DNA from: Candidatus Altarchaeales archaeon WOR_SM1_86-2
GTDB taxonomy: Archaea > Altiarchaeota > Altiarchaeia > IMC4 > MCBC01
Assembly: GCA_001723855.1 (NCBI GenBank)
Contig: MCBC01000089.1
Coordinates: 1 to 8,064, forward strand
Direction of reading: 5' to 3'
DNA length: 8,064 bases
Shown: piece by piece, positions 1-7,840 of the stretch
Layout: every line of letters starts with the position of its first letter
Position numbering within the stretch: position 1 is the first letter of the stretch
The notes under the pieces: model-generated
What the model saw: the letters and a program-made list of their open reading frames with translations, nothing else
Told to the model about the DNA's origin: nothing
Databases searched by the model: none
Translations under genes and position numbers: made by a program

Positions 1-195
1 AGCCTATGAACTTAGGTAACTAACGGGAGGATAAAACTTTGCAGAGGTGAAGGGGCTTAGGTCTGTTGGAATTAACTCCAACATCTTATACATTGACGGC
101 ATTACCCGTCTAGGAAGTCAGGCGATTGCCTGTAAAGATGGAGGTGTTAATCGATGAGGTTTGACTCATCCCGTGCAAAGCGGCAACAACAGAGA

Positions 196-228
196 GAGCC
201 GTATACGGGAAATCTGTACGTACGGTTC
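196..228 (+). ncRNA. Group II intron domain V (catalytic hairpin)
   Basis: The hairpin is 33 nt. Its basal stem pairs GAGCCGTA (196-203) with TACGGTTC (221-228), seven Watson-Crick pairs and one G-U. It contains the conserved AGC catalytic triad at 197-199. A distal stem is capped by a GAAA-type loop, and a two-base bulge lies on the 3' side. Length and layout match the usual 34-nt domain V, which binds the catalytic metal ions. Confidence 0.88.
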
Positions 229-268
229 ATGAGAAGGGTTGAAGCGGGTAACCGCTTCTTCCTATTCT
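229..268 (+). ncRNA. Group II intron domain VI (branch-point hairpin)
   Basis: A perfect 7-bp stem, GAAGCGG at 241-247 with CCGCTTC at 252-258, is closed by a GTAA tetraloop of the GNRA type. It is extended below by pairing of the GAAGG-like strand (about 233-238) with TTCC (259-262). The A at 264 in the CCTATTCT tail is the likely bulged branch-point adenosine, about 8 nt before the expected 3' splice site. Confidence 0.75.
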
Positions 269-321
269 GTAACTTTTCTCTCACCTTTTTTAGAGTTTAT
301 TTAATATTAACAACCGTAAAA

Positions 322-329
322 ATATTTAA
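322..329 (+). promoter_or_regulatory. Probable archaeal TATA box for the Ntn-hydrolase gene
   Basis: The AT-rich motif ATATTTAA is centred about 33 bases before the ATG at 359, preceded by an A-rich BRE-like stretch. That spacing suits a leaderless or very short-leader archaeal transcript. No Shine-Dalgarno sequence precedes the ATG, which agrees. It is inferred from position and composition only. Confidence 0.4.
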
Positions 330-358
330 AGATTAAAATCCATATAATATAATAAACG

Positions 359-1150
359 ATGACAATTTGTATTGCTGCTATAGGTAAATGTAAGGAGGAA
401 GACAAAGAAGCTATCGTTTTCGCGACAGATCATATGGTTTCAATTAGGGGAATAGGAGAATTTGAACACGAGATCGATAAATTTAAAGTTATCCTGAATG
501 AGGACTCAAAAATGGTAGCTATGCTTGCAGGTGCACCATTGTTGTTTGGGGGGGTATTAAAAGATATTCCTGAATCAGCTAATTTTTCCCTGATAAAAGA
601 AAAGATTCATGAAAATCTGTTAAATATTAGAAAAGATAAGATTCAAAGGGACGTTTTTAATCGTTTTAACATTAATTGGGAATCTATCCCCGTCTTGTTA
701 CAGCATCCTCAACCAACACCTGTTATAATGCGGGTTCTTGATTTTATATCTAACTTTACGCTTGGAACAAACATACTCTTAATAGGGTTCGAAGATAATG
801 TAGCTCAGATAGCAGATATTAGTGAAAATGATTATGCTGATTTTAGGGATATTAACTTTCATGCTATCGGTAGTGGTTCTATGCAAGCTGAGAATACATT
901 ACTATTTCAGAGGCATTCAAAAAAGGACAAATTAAGTACTGTATTGTATAATGTATACAAAGCAAAAAGGAATTCTGAAGTTTCAGTGGGTGTTGGTAAA
1001 GAAACCGATATTAAGGTAATGACACAGGAGGATATTTGTTTGATTGATGAAGAGAATTTAACTAAGTTATCACAAATATATGATAATGAGATAAAGTCAG
1101 GAAAAGAAAATAGTGTTTTGGAAGATATTGTTAATTCATTAGAGATATAA
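359..1150 (+). CDS. Proteasome-like Ntn-hydrolase superfamily protein, function unknown
   Basis: The 263-residue protein looks like a distant relative of proteasome beta, HslV and related Ntn-hydrolases. Removal of Met1 would expose Thr2 (MTICIAAIG), the position of the N-terminal nucleophile. The ATDHMVS segment places Asp24 where proteasome beta subunits have catalytic Asp17, and DKFKV (40-44) supplies a candidate for Lys33. HAIGSGSMQAENTLL (168-182) matches the family GSG block near the conserved Ser129 region. The C-terminal 60 residues are charged, likely helical, and not assignable. No propeptide is seen, unlike most archaeal beta subunits but like HslV. It is followed 6 bp later by a small gene, probably co-transcribed. 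Base composition is visibly more AT-rich than pyrG, suggesting different origin. The family call rests on motifs only; activity and substrate are unknown. Confidence 0.65.
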   Translation: MTICIAAIGKCKEEDKEAIVFATDHMVSIRGIGEFEHEIDKFKVILNEDSKMVAMLAGAPLLFGGVLKDIPESANFSLIKEKIHENLLNIRKDKIQRDVFNRFNINWESIPVLLQHPQPTPVIMRVLDFISNFTLGTNILLIGFEDNVAQIADISENDYADFRDINFHAIGSGSMQAENTLLFQRHSKKDKLSTVLYNVYKAKRNSEVSVGVGKETDIKVMTQEDICLIDEENLTKLSQIYDNEIKSGKENSVLEDIVNSLEI

Positions 1151-1156
1151 GCTAAA

Positions 1157-1312
1157 ATGTGGGGTAAAGAAAAAAAGGCGGAGTATCACTCCTGGGAAGA
1201 GTATATTAAACATCTAAATGAGAAAAATTTATTTGGCATCCCCGGACTTGAAGATAATATTAAAAAAGAAAAGACAAAAGATAGATTCCTAAAAGAGCTG
1301 CCAGAAAGATAA
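1157..1312 (+). CDS. Small charged protein (51 aa) coupled to the Ntn-hydrolase gene
   Basis: This ORF starts with ATG 6 bp after the preceding stop and ends with TAA. It shares the AT-rich composition of its neighbour. The product (MWGKEKKAEYHSWEEYIKHL at the start) is rich in Lys and Glu, with two Trp, and has a central turn-like segment (FGIPGLEDN, 26-34) between likely helices. It has no signal peptide, no membrane segment and no Cys. The tight spacing without its own Shine-Dalgarno suggests translational coupling. A role as partner, inhibitor or adaptor of the Ntn-hydrolase is only a guess from position. I do not recognise the family, and a chance ORF of this length cannot be excluded. 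Confidence 0.5.
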   Translation: MWGKEKKAEYHSWEEYIKHLNEKNLFGIPGLEDNIKKEKTKDRFLKELPER

Positions 1313-1495
1313 TTTTGTTAAAAATACTAATAAAAATCGGTGAGAGAAAAACTCTCGCTCCACTTCATTCCGCTCGGTGCTATCGGACTACCATAGAAAA
1401 AGATAAGGGTTTTCATTCGCCCAAATTCCCCTATCGGCGAACTTCTTTTATCTCTCTTTCGTTATGCTCGATTCCAAACAACAATTTTTATTGTA
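1313..1495. other. Intergenic region between convergent genes with weak inverted repeats
   Basis: No convincing gene is seen. A short hairpin, GAGAG (1342-1346) with CTCTC (1352-1356), lies after the small ORF and could help end transcription. A longer imperfect inverted repeat spans 1401-1453: AGATAA with TTATCT at the outer ends, TTCGCC (1416-1421) with GGCGAA (1436-1441) inside. T-rich tracts near 1448 and 1485 could terminate plus-strand transcripts. It is probably a convergent terminator region. Confidence 0.35.
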
Positions 1496-2413
1496 TTATC
1501 TCCTCATCCATTCCAGGACATTCCCGATACCTTCCCTGAGATTCATTTCAGGCTCAAAGCCGAGTTCTTTTCTCGCGAGAGAAATATCCAGGCAGATCCT
1601 TCTCACTTCGCCCTTTCTTTCTTTGGTATGCTCCGGCACGACCTTTTTGCCTAAAACATCCGATATTATCTCTACAAGGCGATTAACGGAGGTTTCAATT
1701 CCCGTGCCGACATTAAAAATCTTATGTCTGGTATCTTTATTCGCTGCCAGTAAGTTGCTTTCAACAACGTCGGCTACATGCACGTAGTCCCTGGTCTGGT
1801 GTCCGTCCCCATAGATTACCGGCTTCCGGTCATTCAAAATCCGGTTCAGGAATATCGCTATAACCCCTGCTTCGCCCAGCGGGTCCTGTTTCGGCCCGTA
1901 AACATTCCCGTATCTGAGGATCGCATAAGACAGGCCGTAATTTTCAGAGTAAATCCGGATATACTTCTCTGCACTTAACTTTGAAGCACCGTAGGGGGAA
2001 ATCGGATCCGTGGGGTGTGTTTCATCCGCAGGCAAACATTTCGGATCGCCGTAGCATGCCCCGCCCGACGATGCATAAACAATTTTCTTGACGCCTGATT
2101 TTAGCACCCCCTCCAATAAATTTATGGTTCCACCCACGTTAACATCAAGATCATATTTCGGATCATCAACCGATTTGCGAACATCAATCTGGGCTGCTTG
2201 ATGAAAAACAACTTCCACATCATCAAGAATATCATAATCAAAATTTCTTATATCCCCCTCTATAAAATCAATCCCCTCCACGCCCTCTAAATTCTCAATT
2301 TTTCCGGTAGAAAGATCATCAATCACTCTAACACCATAACCATCCCTAACCAATCTTTCCACCAGATTGCCACCTATGAATCCCGCCCCTCCAGTTACCA
2401 AGCACCTTTTCAA
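1496..2413 (-). CDS. NAD-dependent epimerase/dehydratase (UDP-glucose 4-epimerase-like)
   Basis: This is an extended short-chain dehydrogenase/reductase of 305 residues, the normal size for archaeal GalE-like epimerases, acting on a nucleotide sugar in the cytoplasm. The Rossmann motif TGGAGFIGG is at 7-15. Asp32-Asp33 in VIDDLSTG contact the NAD ribose. YASSGGACYG (113-122) carries the catalytic Ser, and Tyr141-x3-Lys145 is the catalytic pair. RYGNVYGP (167-174) and GDGHQTRDYVHVAD (202-215) are the sugar-nucleotide and C-terminal family blocks. I place the start at the TTG at 2413-2411, because it puts residue 1 six residues before the Rossmann motif. The frame stays open upstream to 2686, but that extension is junk-like and lies inside the divergent gene. 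GalE, or an epimerase for surface glycans, is likely; exact substrate is undetermined. Confidence 0.9.
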   Translation of the reverse strand: MKRCLVTGGAGFIGGNLVERLVRDGYGVRVIDDLSTGKIENLEGVEGIDFIEGDIRNFDYDILDDVEVVFHQAAQIDVRKSVDDPKYDLDVNVGGTINLLEGVLKSGVKKIVYASSGGACYGDPKCLPADETHPTDPISPYGASKLSAEKYIRIYSENYGLSYAILRYGNVYGPKQDPLGEAGVIAIFLNRILNDRKPVIYGDGHQTRDYVHVADVVESNLLAANKDTRHKIFNVGTGIETSVNRLVEIISDVLGKKVVPEHTKERKGEVRRICLDISLARKELGFEPEMNLREGIGNVLEWMRR

Positions 2414-2450
2414 TTTTTTTTCTTTATCTTTAATAATAAAAAATAGAAAA
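2414..2450. promoter_or_regulatory. Short AT-rich divergent intergenic region (epimerase / CPBP protease)
   Basis: Only 37 bp, almost entirely A and T, separate the TTG start of the epimerase from the GTG start of the protease gene. A TTTAATAATA stretch at about 2429-2438 could act as a TATA box in either direction but would sit very close to both starts. One or both promoters may therefore extend into the opposite coding sequence. This is inference. Confidence 0.3.
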
Positions 2451-5213
2451 GTGAATAAAAAAACGACGATCCTGCTCGTATTGTATTTATCTCTGATGAT
2501 GGCCGCAGAGGCATTTACGATATATGGTTTATCACCCCTGGGGGCAATTCTTCGTGCACTGCTTATTCTCTTTTTGATCGGGTATTCTTCATGGGAAAAT
2601 GAAAGAGATTTATCAAATTTGCTGATGGTGCTCACATTGGCGCCGTTGATAAGACTTATTGATACGGCAATGCCCGCGGAACTCATTGAGCCGATATATC
2701 GATTTTCGCTGATTTACACGCCCGTGATCATAGCCTCATTTTTGATGATGAAAAACCAGGGGGTAAGTACCAAAAAGGTTGGTTTTGTGGCGGGCAGCCT
2801 GGGATTTCAGGTGATGATCGCATTGACGGGTATATTTTTTGGAGTTGTGGAATACCACATACTAACCCCCCCTCAAATAGTTCCCGTATCGCCGCTCCAT
2901 GCATTTCAAGATGCTGCGGATGAAATTCCCGTCACGGCTTCAGCATTCCAGACAATGGAGGTAACCAAAACCCATGTGCATGCGTCATCAAATTTTGAAA
3001 TAGAGGTAAATGAGACGGCTAAATTTGCAGTATGTATTTATAATGGAGGAAACTCAACCCTGACCATAGATAAAGTAACTGACCACATACCAAATGGATT
3101 CGATGATACGTCCACCGGGGAGATATACGCGAGAGATATAACCCCGCAGTTTGCCTCACCACTGGGTGCGGGATTATCAACCTGTTGCAATATAACGATT
3201 CAGCCGGATTCATCTCTGAACAACACGGATTTTGGGGCAGATGGTTTACATACAAATAAAGTTGTCGTGGAAGCAACAGACGCGGAGGGAAATAAACTAA
3301 CGGGGGAAGCAACAAGTCATGTTGTTGTGCTTTACCCGGAACTTGTTATAGAGAAGTGGGCGAGAATGTCGACAGGAAAGCCGGGCGAGGATATGACCCC
3401 TATAATAAGGGTAAGGAATATTGGAACTGGAACGGCAAGGGATATAAGGATATACGACAGGGGACTTCCAGGCGATTGGGGTTACGGAAACATATCGGTT
3501 GATGTAATTTCAGGCAGCGCATGCGACCGAGTCAGCTGGGAACCCGATGCAGGGTTTTTCGGAATATCCGGCAGAATAAGGGAGGGGGAATATTGTGAAT
3601 TCGCATATAATATCACAGTCCCGGATAATTTGAGGGGGGGTGCCTATGTGAGCACATCAACGGTTGAGGGTAAGGATCTCGACGGCAACATGCTTCAAAA
3701 TGACACGGACGATTCCTATGTCAATGTTGCTGCAGGTGATTCGCGACCGTCGCTGGAGGTAAATAAATCTGCAAATATAACCCGCGGTGAGCCAGGCACC
3801 CGTGTAAGATTCACTTTAAACATAGCAAATAACGGAAATACCTCTTCGACGATCGATGAACTATCAGATTCAAAACCACAGGGATTTGACTGCAATTCGT
3901 CGTGGGCGGGCGCAGCCGTTAATAACACAATTCAGCCGGGAAATAGCATTGCTGGGACTATGGATTGCAGTATAACCTCATCCGCGTTTGAAGGAGCAAT
4001 CGTTAATGAAATATCAGTCACCGCTCACATGCCTGATGGAACAAAGCATTCAGCAAGCGATAGTTCCGTGGTTGTTGTTGGGAAGCCGCACCTTGATGTG
4101 GAGAAGTGGACAACAACCCCAAAATCAAAACCCGGAGAAAATGTAACATACAAAGTTAAAATTATGAATAATGGAACTGGAACGGTACAGGGAGTGGAGA
4201 TTCAGGATTATTCCAAAAGTGACAGCGGCTGGGGTCCAATTACATCATGGTCTGCAGCACCGCCAACCTGTAATGTGACCCCTTATCTGACGTCAGGAAG
4301 GTTTTATATAACTGATATGGTCCCGGGTGAAGAATGCACGATTACATACACGATAATGGTTCCATCATACACAAGCGATGGTTTGTACACCAATAAAGTG
4401 GTGTTATCCTCAGGAAGGGATCTTTATGGAACAAAACTTCCAGAAATCCCGATCAATAAGTATGCTTCTGTTACGGTGGAAACAAATACATCCATCAAAC
4501 TCGAGAATACGGTAAATCAAAACGAAGTCGGGCAGGGGGATAATATAACCTTCACTATAATCGTGAAGAATCTTGGAGAAACAGATGTGGCGGTATACGA
4601 CATGACAGATACCGACCTTTATGGATTCGATTGCGGCCCATGGAGCGATTGGAGCACCACGTCTGTAACTTCAGGAAATGAAGCAATAAGAACCATAAAT
4701 TGTACCGTGACCTCAAGCGCTCATGATGGGGAAAATATTAAAAAAGTCATGGTTGAAGTTAAGGGGCAGGATGGAACAATTTACTCGCGGAATGCTAATG
4801 CGACGGTAGTGGTTAAACATCCGCGTCCATATATGGATGAAGGGAAGAGCACCTCAACAACGAGGATCCTCCTGGTTTTATTTATCTCCGCGCTCATACT
4901 GCTCGTATTCACGGGATTTTCAGAAGAATTAGCCTTCAGGGGACTGATATTGACAAATGCGGAGAAAACAATGGGCAAATATTTGGGATTAATCTTCGTA
5001 AGTGTTTTGTTCGCGATTATGCATATCGTCTGGAGATCCCTGATTGATATAATATTCGTCTTTGGAGTGGGTTTATTTTACGGGTTTGTATTTTTGAAAA
5101 CCAGATGTTTGCTGGGCATAACAATATCTCACGGTTTAACAAATATAATTCTGTTTGTGGTGATGCCCATATATGGTGACACGATCATAGAAATTATTTT
5201 TTCTTTTTTTTAA
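2451..5213 (+). CDS. CPBP-family intramembrane metalloprotease with large inserted repeat ectodomain
   Basis: The 920-residue membrane protein uses a GTG start at 2451; the frame is open from 2367, but that part overlaps the epimerase start and lacks protein character. Residues 5-140 hold about four hydrophobic segments (7-24, 28-47, 86-100, 110-138). Residues 141-800 form a polar ectodomain with some twenty N-x-S/T sequons and several Cys. Residues 804-920 return to membrane and carry the full CPBP (CAAX protease, Abi) signature: EE at 825-826 with Arg830 (EExxxR), Phe854-x3-His858, and His894-x3-Asn898. The N-terminal helices look like the front half of an archaeal CPBP protein, so the ectodomain appears inserted between the membrane halves rather than fused to an end. 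Relatives process prenylated proteins or small peptides; the substrate here is unknown. ATGs at 2496 and 2499 are alternative starts but would cut the first helix. Confidence 0.85.
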   Translation: MNKKTTILLVLYLSLMMAAEAFTIYGLSPLGAILRALLILFLIGYSSWENERDLSNLLMVLTLAPLIRLIDTAMPAELIEPIYRFSLIYTPVIIASFLMMKNQGVSTKKVGFVAGSLGFQVMIALTGIFFGVVEYHILTPPQIVPVSPLHAFQDAADEIPVTASAFQTMEVTKTHVHASSNFEIEVNETAKFAVCIYNGGNSTLTIDKVTDHIPNGFDDTSTGEIYARDITPQFASPLGAGLSTCCNITIQPDSSLNNTDFGADGLHTNKVVVEATDAEGNKLTGEATSHVVVLYPELVIEKWARMSTGKPGEDMTPIIRVRNIGTGTARDIRIYDRGLPGDWGYGNISVDVISGSACDRVSWEPDAGFFGISGRIREGEYCEFAYNITVPDNLRGGAYVSTSTVEGKDLDGNMLQNDTDDSYVNVAAGDSRPSLEVNKSANITRGEPGTRVRFTLNIANNGNTSSTIDELSDSKPQGFDCNSSWAGAAVNNTIQPGNSIAGTMDCSITSSAFEGAIVNEISVTAHMPDGTKHSASDSSVVVVGKPHLDVEKWTTTPKSKPGENVTYKVKIMNNGTGTVQGVEIQDYSKSDSGWGPITSWSAAPPTCNVTPYLTSGRFYITDMVPGEECTITYTIMVPSYTSDGLYTNKVVLSSGRDLYGTKLPEIPINKYASVTVETNTSIKLENTVNQNEVGQGDNITFTIIVKNLGETDVAVYDMTDTDLYGFDCGPWSDWSTTSVTSGNEAIRTINCTVTSSAHDGENIKKVMVEVKGQDGTIYSRNANATVVVKHPRPYMDEGKSTSTTRILLVLFISALILLVFTGFSEELAFRGLILTNAEKTMGKYLGLIFVSVLFAIMHIVWRSLIDIIFVFGVGLFYGFVFLKTRCLLGITISHGLTNIILFVVMPIYGDTIIEIIFSFF
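2952..4820 (+). repeat. Five DUF11/CARDB-like repeats alternating A-B-A-B-A inside the protease
   Basis: At protein level the ectodomain holds five beta-sandwich-like units of 110-135 residues. Type A (residues about 168-295, 433-544, 679-790) contains a GFD or GFDC segment after an acidic turn such as TIDELSDSKPQGFDC. Type B (about 296-428 and 546-676) opens with EKW, has NIGTGTARDI or NNGTGTVQGV, a GWG or DWG turn, and a GEECTI or GEYCEF strand. Type B copies also share DNA: GGAACTGGAACGG occurs near 3421 and 4172. The alternation suggests duplication of an A-B pair. Such domains usually mediate surface adhesion or spacing. Confidence 0.65.
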
Positions 5214-5222
5214 TTTTATCTG

Positions 5223-5252
5223 TATTATAAAGTATATACCTACTTTATAATA
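5223..5252. repeat. Perfect inverted repeat, 12-bp arms, 6-bp spacer
   Basis: The arms TATTATAAAGTA (5223-5234) and TACTTTATAATA (5241-5252) are exact reverse complements around TATACC. The element lies ten bases after the protease stop and 65 bases before pyrG. Both arms contain TATA-like sequence. It could be a dimeric regulator's operator over a promoter or part of a transcript end for the protease gene; the short spacer and low GC suit an operator slightly better. Confidence 0.55.
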
Positions 5253-5258
5253 AGACAT

Positions 5259-5285
5259 AAAAATTTTTGCAAAGCAAAAATTTTT
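5259..5285. terminator. Perfect inverted repeat, 12-bp arms, 3-bp loop; terminator or operator
   Basis: AAAAATTTTTGC (5259-5270) and GCAAAAATTTTT (5274-5285) are exact reverse complements around AAA. The hairpin ends in a T run, so it could end transcription of the protease gene. Only two GC pairs are present, so as RNA it is weak. As DNA it is a symmetric AT-rich palindrome immediately upstream of the pyrG promoter. Confidence 0.45.
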
Positions 5286-5290
5286 CTTGT

Positions 5291-5298
5291 TTTAATAT
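5291..5298 (+). promoter_or_regulatory. Probable TATA box for pyrG
   Basis: TTTAATAT lies about 25 bases before the ATG at 5317, the spacing expected for a leaderless archaeal transcript. No Shine-Dalgarno sequence precedes the ATG. The two inverted repeats at 5223-5285 sit directly upstream and could modulate it. Confidence 0.4.
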
Positions 5299-5310
5299 AG
5301 GGCAATATAA

Positions 5311-6839
<1,529 letters not shown>

Positions 6840-6877
6840 AAAAATCACGTTATGGGAGGGTATGGAACTTTACCGGA

Positions 6878-7315
6878 TTATTTGTTTTCTCCCAACGAGT
6901 TTATAAACGTATCTAACTCAGACTCAAAATCTTTCCATAAATCCGGCAAATTCCCAGCAAGCGGCATTAATTTTTCTTTGTCCAACATTATTCCATACCT
7001 GTGAATGAAGAAATGCCGAAACGCACGATATTCATCCAGTCTCCTTGAAAGTTCAAGTGAAATTATTTTACTATCAACTGCCATATCCAACAAATCCTTA
7101 TGCCCGGATTCCGAGTGAGGGACAGATATCCCCTTAAATTTCAGTACCCTTTTAAGTATGTTTTCCATCCCATTGTATATGTCATGGAGGAAAGAGCCAA
7201 TAGCAGCTAACTCAATGATATTCATTTCCTTACGCTCTAATGCCTCCTTTAATGCTTGAAGGGTATCCAGGATATATTCTTTTCCAGCCTGAAACTCTCG
7301 AACTAGTTCATCCAT
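6878..7315 (-). CDS. hepT: HEPN-domain toxin, HepT-like
   Basis: The 145-residue, mostly helical protein carries the exact HEPN toxin motif R-x4-H-x-Y: Arg100, His105 and Tyr107 in RHFFIHRYG. In the HepT family this motif forms a ribonuclease site at a dimer interface, and activity is neutralised by AMPylation of the motif Tyr by the partner MntA. The length is close to typical HepT proteins. The ATG at 7315 is supported by a good Shine-Dalgarno (GGTGAGG, 4 bases upstream), and the gene overlaps the mntA stop by 8 bp, the classical operon layout. It is transcribed against pyrG, with 38 bp between the two 3' ends. The reading frame and motif are intact although the antitoxin frame is broken. 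Toxicity here is inferred from the family. Confidence 0.85.
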   Translation of the reverse strand: MDELVREFQAGKEYILDTLQALKEALERKEMNIIELAAIGSFLHDIYNGMENILKRVLKFKGISVPHSESGHKDLLDMAVDSKIISLELSRRLDEYRAFRHFFIHRYGIMLDKEKLMPLAGNLPDLWKDFESELDTFINSLGENK

Positions 7316-7319
7316 AGAT

Positions 7320-7326
7320 CCTCACC
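7320..7326 (-). promoter_or_regulatory. Ribosome binding site of hepT
   Basis: GGTGAGG lies 4 bases before the hepT ATG on the minus strand, inside the last codons of mntA. Unlike pyrG and the Ntn-hydrolase gene, hepT has a clear Shine-Dalgarno. It can be initiated independently even though mntA translation would stop early. Confidence 0.55.
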
Positions 7327-7554
7327 CCCTGTTCTTCAATTATTTGATTAAATAAAGATTTGTTGGATAAGTCCACGAGATCCACGGGTTTAGATAAATT
7401 TCTCAGTAATTCGCCATAAAATTTAAAGAATACTTCTGGTTTTATTCCCCTAACCGCTAAATCAATATCATTATACACATTCTTGTCTAATGATGAGCCA
7501 AAGAGGTAGATGGAAGAAACCCTATATTTTTTTGCACATCGAGCAATAATTTCT

Positions 7555-7585
7555 TTATCTCTTTTACTTATCTCTTTTACTTATC
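7555..7585. repeat. 13-bp tandem repeat, 2.4 copies, at the mntA start
   Basis: TTATCTCTTTTAC occurs at 7555-7567 and again at 7568-7580, followed by TTATC (7581-7585), the start of a third copy. Thirteen is not a multiple of three, so each gain or loss of a unit switches the mntA reading frame. The partial third copy would allow replication slippage from an ancestral 1.4-copy state. Confidence 0.85.
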
Positions 7586-7593
7586 ATGGTTAT

Positions 7594-7630
7594 TCACCTA
7601 TAATCTTTTTACTTATTGTTGAATATAAAA
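7594..7630 (-). promoter_or_regulatory. Promoter and ribosome binding site of the mntA-hepT operon
   Basis: On the minus strand a TATA-like TTTTATATT (7622-7630) lies about 36-43 bases before the mntA ATG, and AGGTGA (7594-7599) is a Shine-Dalgarno 6 bases before it. The promoter begins just beside the pyrG-derived fragment at 7637, so the operon carries its own promoter. Confidence 0.45.
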
Positions 7631-7636
7631 ACATGA

Positions 7637-7834
7637 GATAAAGGCATGAAATTTTCCGGGAAATCGCCGGATGGAAAGTTGATGGAAATTTTAGAACTTC
7701 CACAGAAAGAACATCCGTATTTTATCGCATGTCAATTCCATCCAGAGTTTCAGTCAAGGCTGGAAAAGCCGGCGCCGCTGTTTGTCGGGCTGGTGAGGGC
7801 TGCGGCGGATAAAAATGACAAATCAATTGCTTAA
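7637..7834 (+). pseudogene. pyrG: Second copy of the pyrG 3' end (CTP synthase C-terminal fragment)
   Basis: From [13 protein letters not shown] (ATG at 7646) to the TAA at 7832-7834 this repeats the last 60 or so codons of pyrG, including CQFHPEF with the glutaminase His and Glu. By my alignment over 55 codons (7646-7810 against 6661-6825) there are about 26 base differences, roughly 84% identity, but only 5 amino-acid changes; most differences are synonymous. The copy therefore diverged as part of a working pyrG, not as dead DNA. The 20 bases from the ATG (ATGAAATTTTCCGGGAAATC) are identical in both. The homology stops abruptly near 7637, a TGA lying in frame at 7634-7636. The tail DKNDKSIA differs from GKIK of the first copy. 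Translation from 7646 as a 62-residue protein is possible but unlikely to matter. Confidence 0.85.
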
Positions 7835-7840
7835 ATGGAA

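Larger units (their letters stand above)
1..272 (+). ncRNA. Group II intron RNA, 3' portion (5' part outside window)
   Basis: This is the 3' end of a self-splicing group II intron. The diagnostic parts are a domain V hairpin at 196-228 followed directly by a domain VI hairpin at 229-268. Upstream lies a string of short perfect hairpins typical of a folded RNA: 65-70 with 77-82, 95-99 with 106-110, 119-123 with 128-132, and 153-158 with 165-170. No reading frame in 1-190 looks like the C-terminus of a reverse transcriptase/maturase, so the intron is either ORF-less or its ORF ends further upstream. The 3' splice site should lie at about 270-273, a few bases after the candidate branch-point A at 264. 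The 5' exon and intron start are not visible. The domain V call is firm; the exact 3' boundary is inferred. Confidence 0.85.
7308..7587 (-). pseudogene. mntA: MNT-type minimal nucleotidyltransferase antitoxin, frameshifted by 13-bp duplication
   Basis: The gene starts at ATG 7587 behind AGGTGA (7594-7599) and reads seven codons, ISKRDK after Met, before a TAA. The stop arises because a 13-bp unit is present twice at 7555-7580. Removing one copy gives 88 residues that continue EIIARCAKKYRVSSIYLFGS, then DIDLAV, then LVDLSNKSLFNQIIEEQGVR, ending in TGA at 7310-7308 inside the hepT start. The GS-x8-DxD motif (FGSSLDKNVYNDID) is the metal and nucleotide site of MNT proteins, with a loop about two residues shorter than the usual x10. 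In the family MntA AMPylates HepT. No in-frame ATG, GTG or TTG between the duplication and the GS motif could rescue it. Confidence 0.8.

Noticed and set aside
154..336. 60-residue plus-strand ORF at the left end
   Set aside because: It runs through the group II intron domains V and VI, which explain the sequence as structured RNA.
1315..1978. Three plus-strand ORFs opposite and beside the epimerase
   Set aside because: They are antisense to the epimerase or in the intergenic gap and have no recognisable domain or start signal.
2367..2450. ATG start at 2367 for the protease gene
   Set aside because: The added 28 residues lie antisense to the epimerase start and do not look like protein; GTG at 2451 gives a Lys-rich N-terminus followed directly by a membrane segment.
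2414..2686. N-terminal extension of the epimerase frame up to an ATG at 2686
   Set aside because: The extension adds 91 residues before the Rossmann motif, has low-complexity A-rich coding near the join, and overlaps the divergent protease gene. The TTG at 2413 gives the usual family length.
3019..4978. Minus-strand ORFs within the protease gene
   Set aside because: They are shadows of the conserved plus-strand coding sequence.
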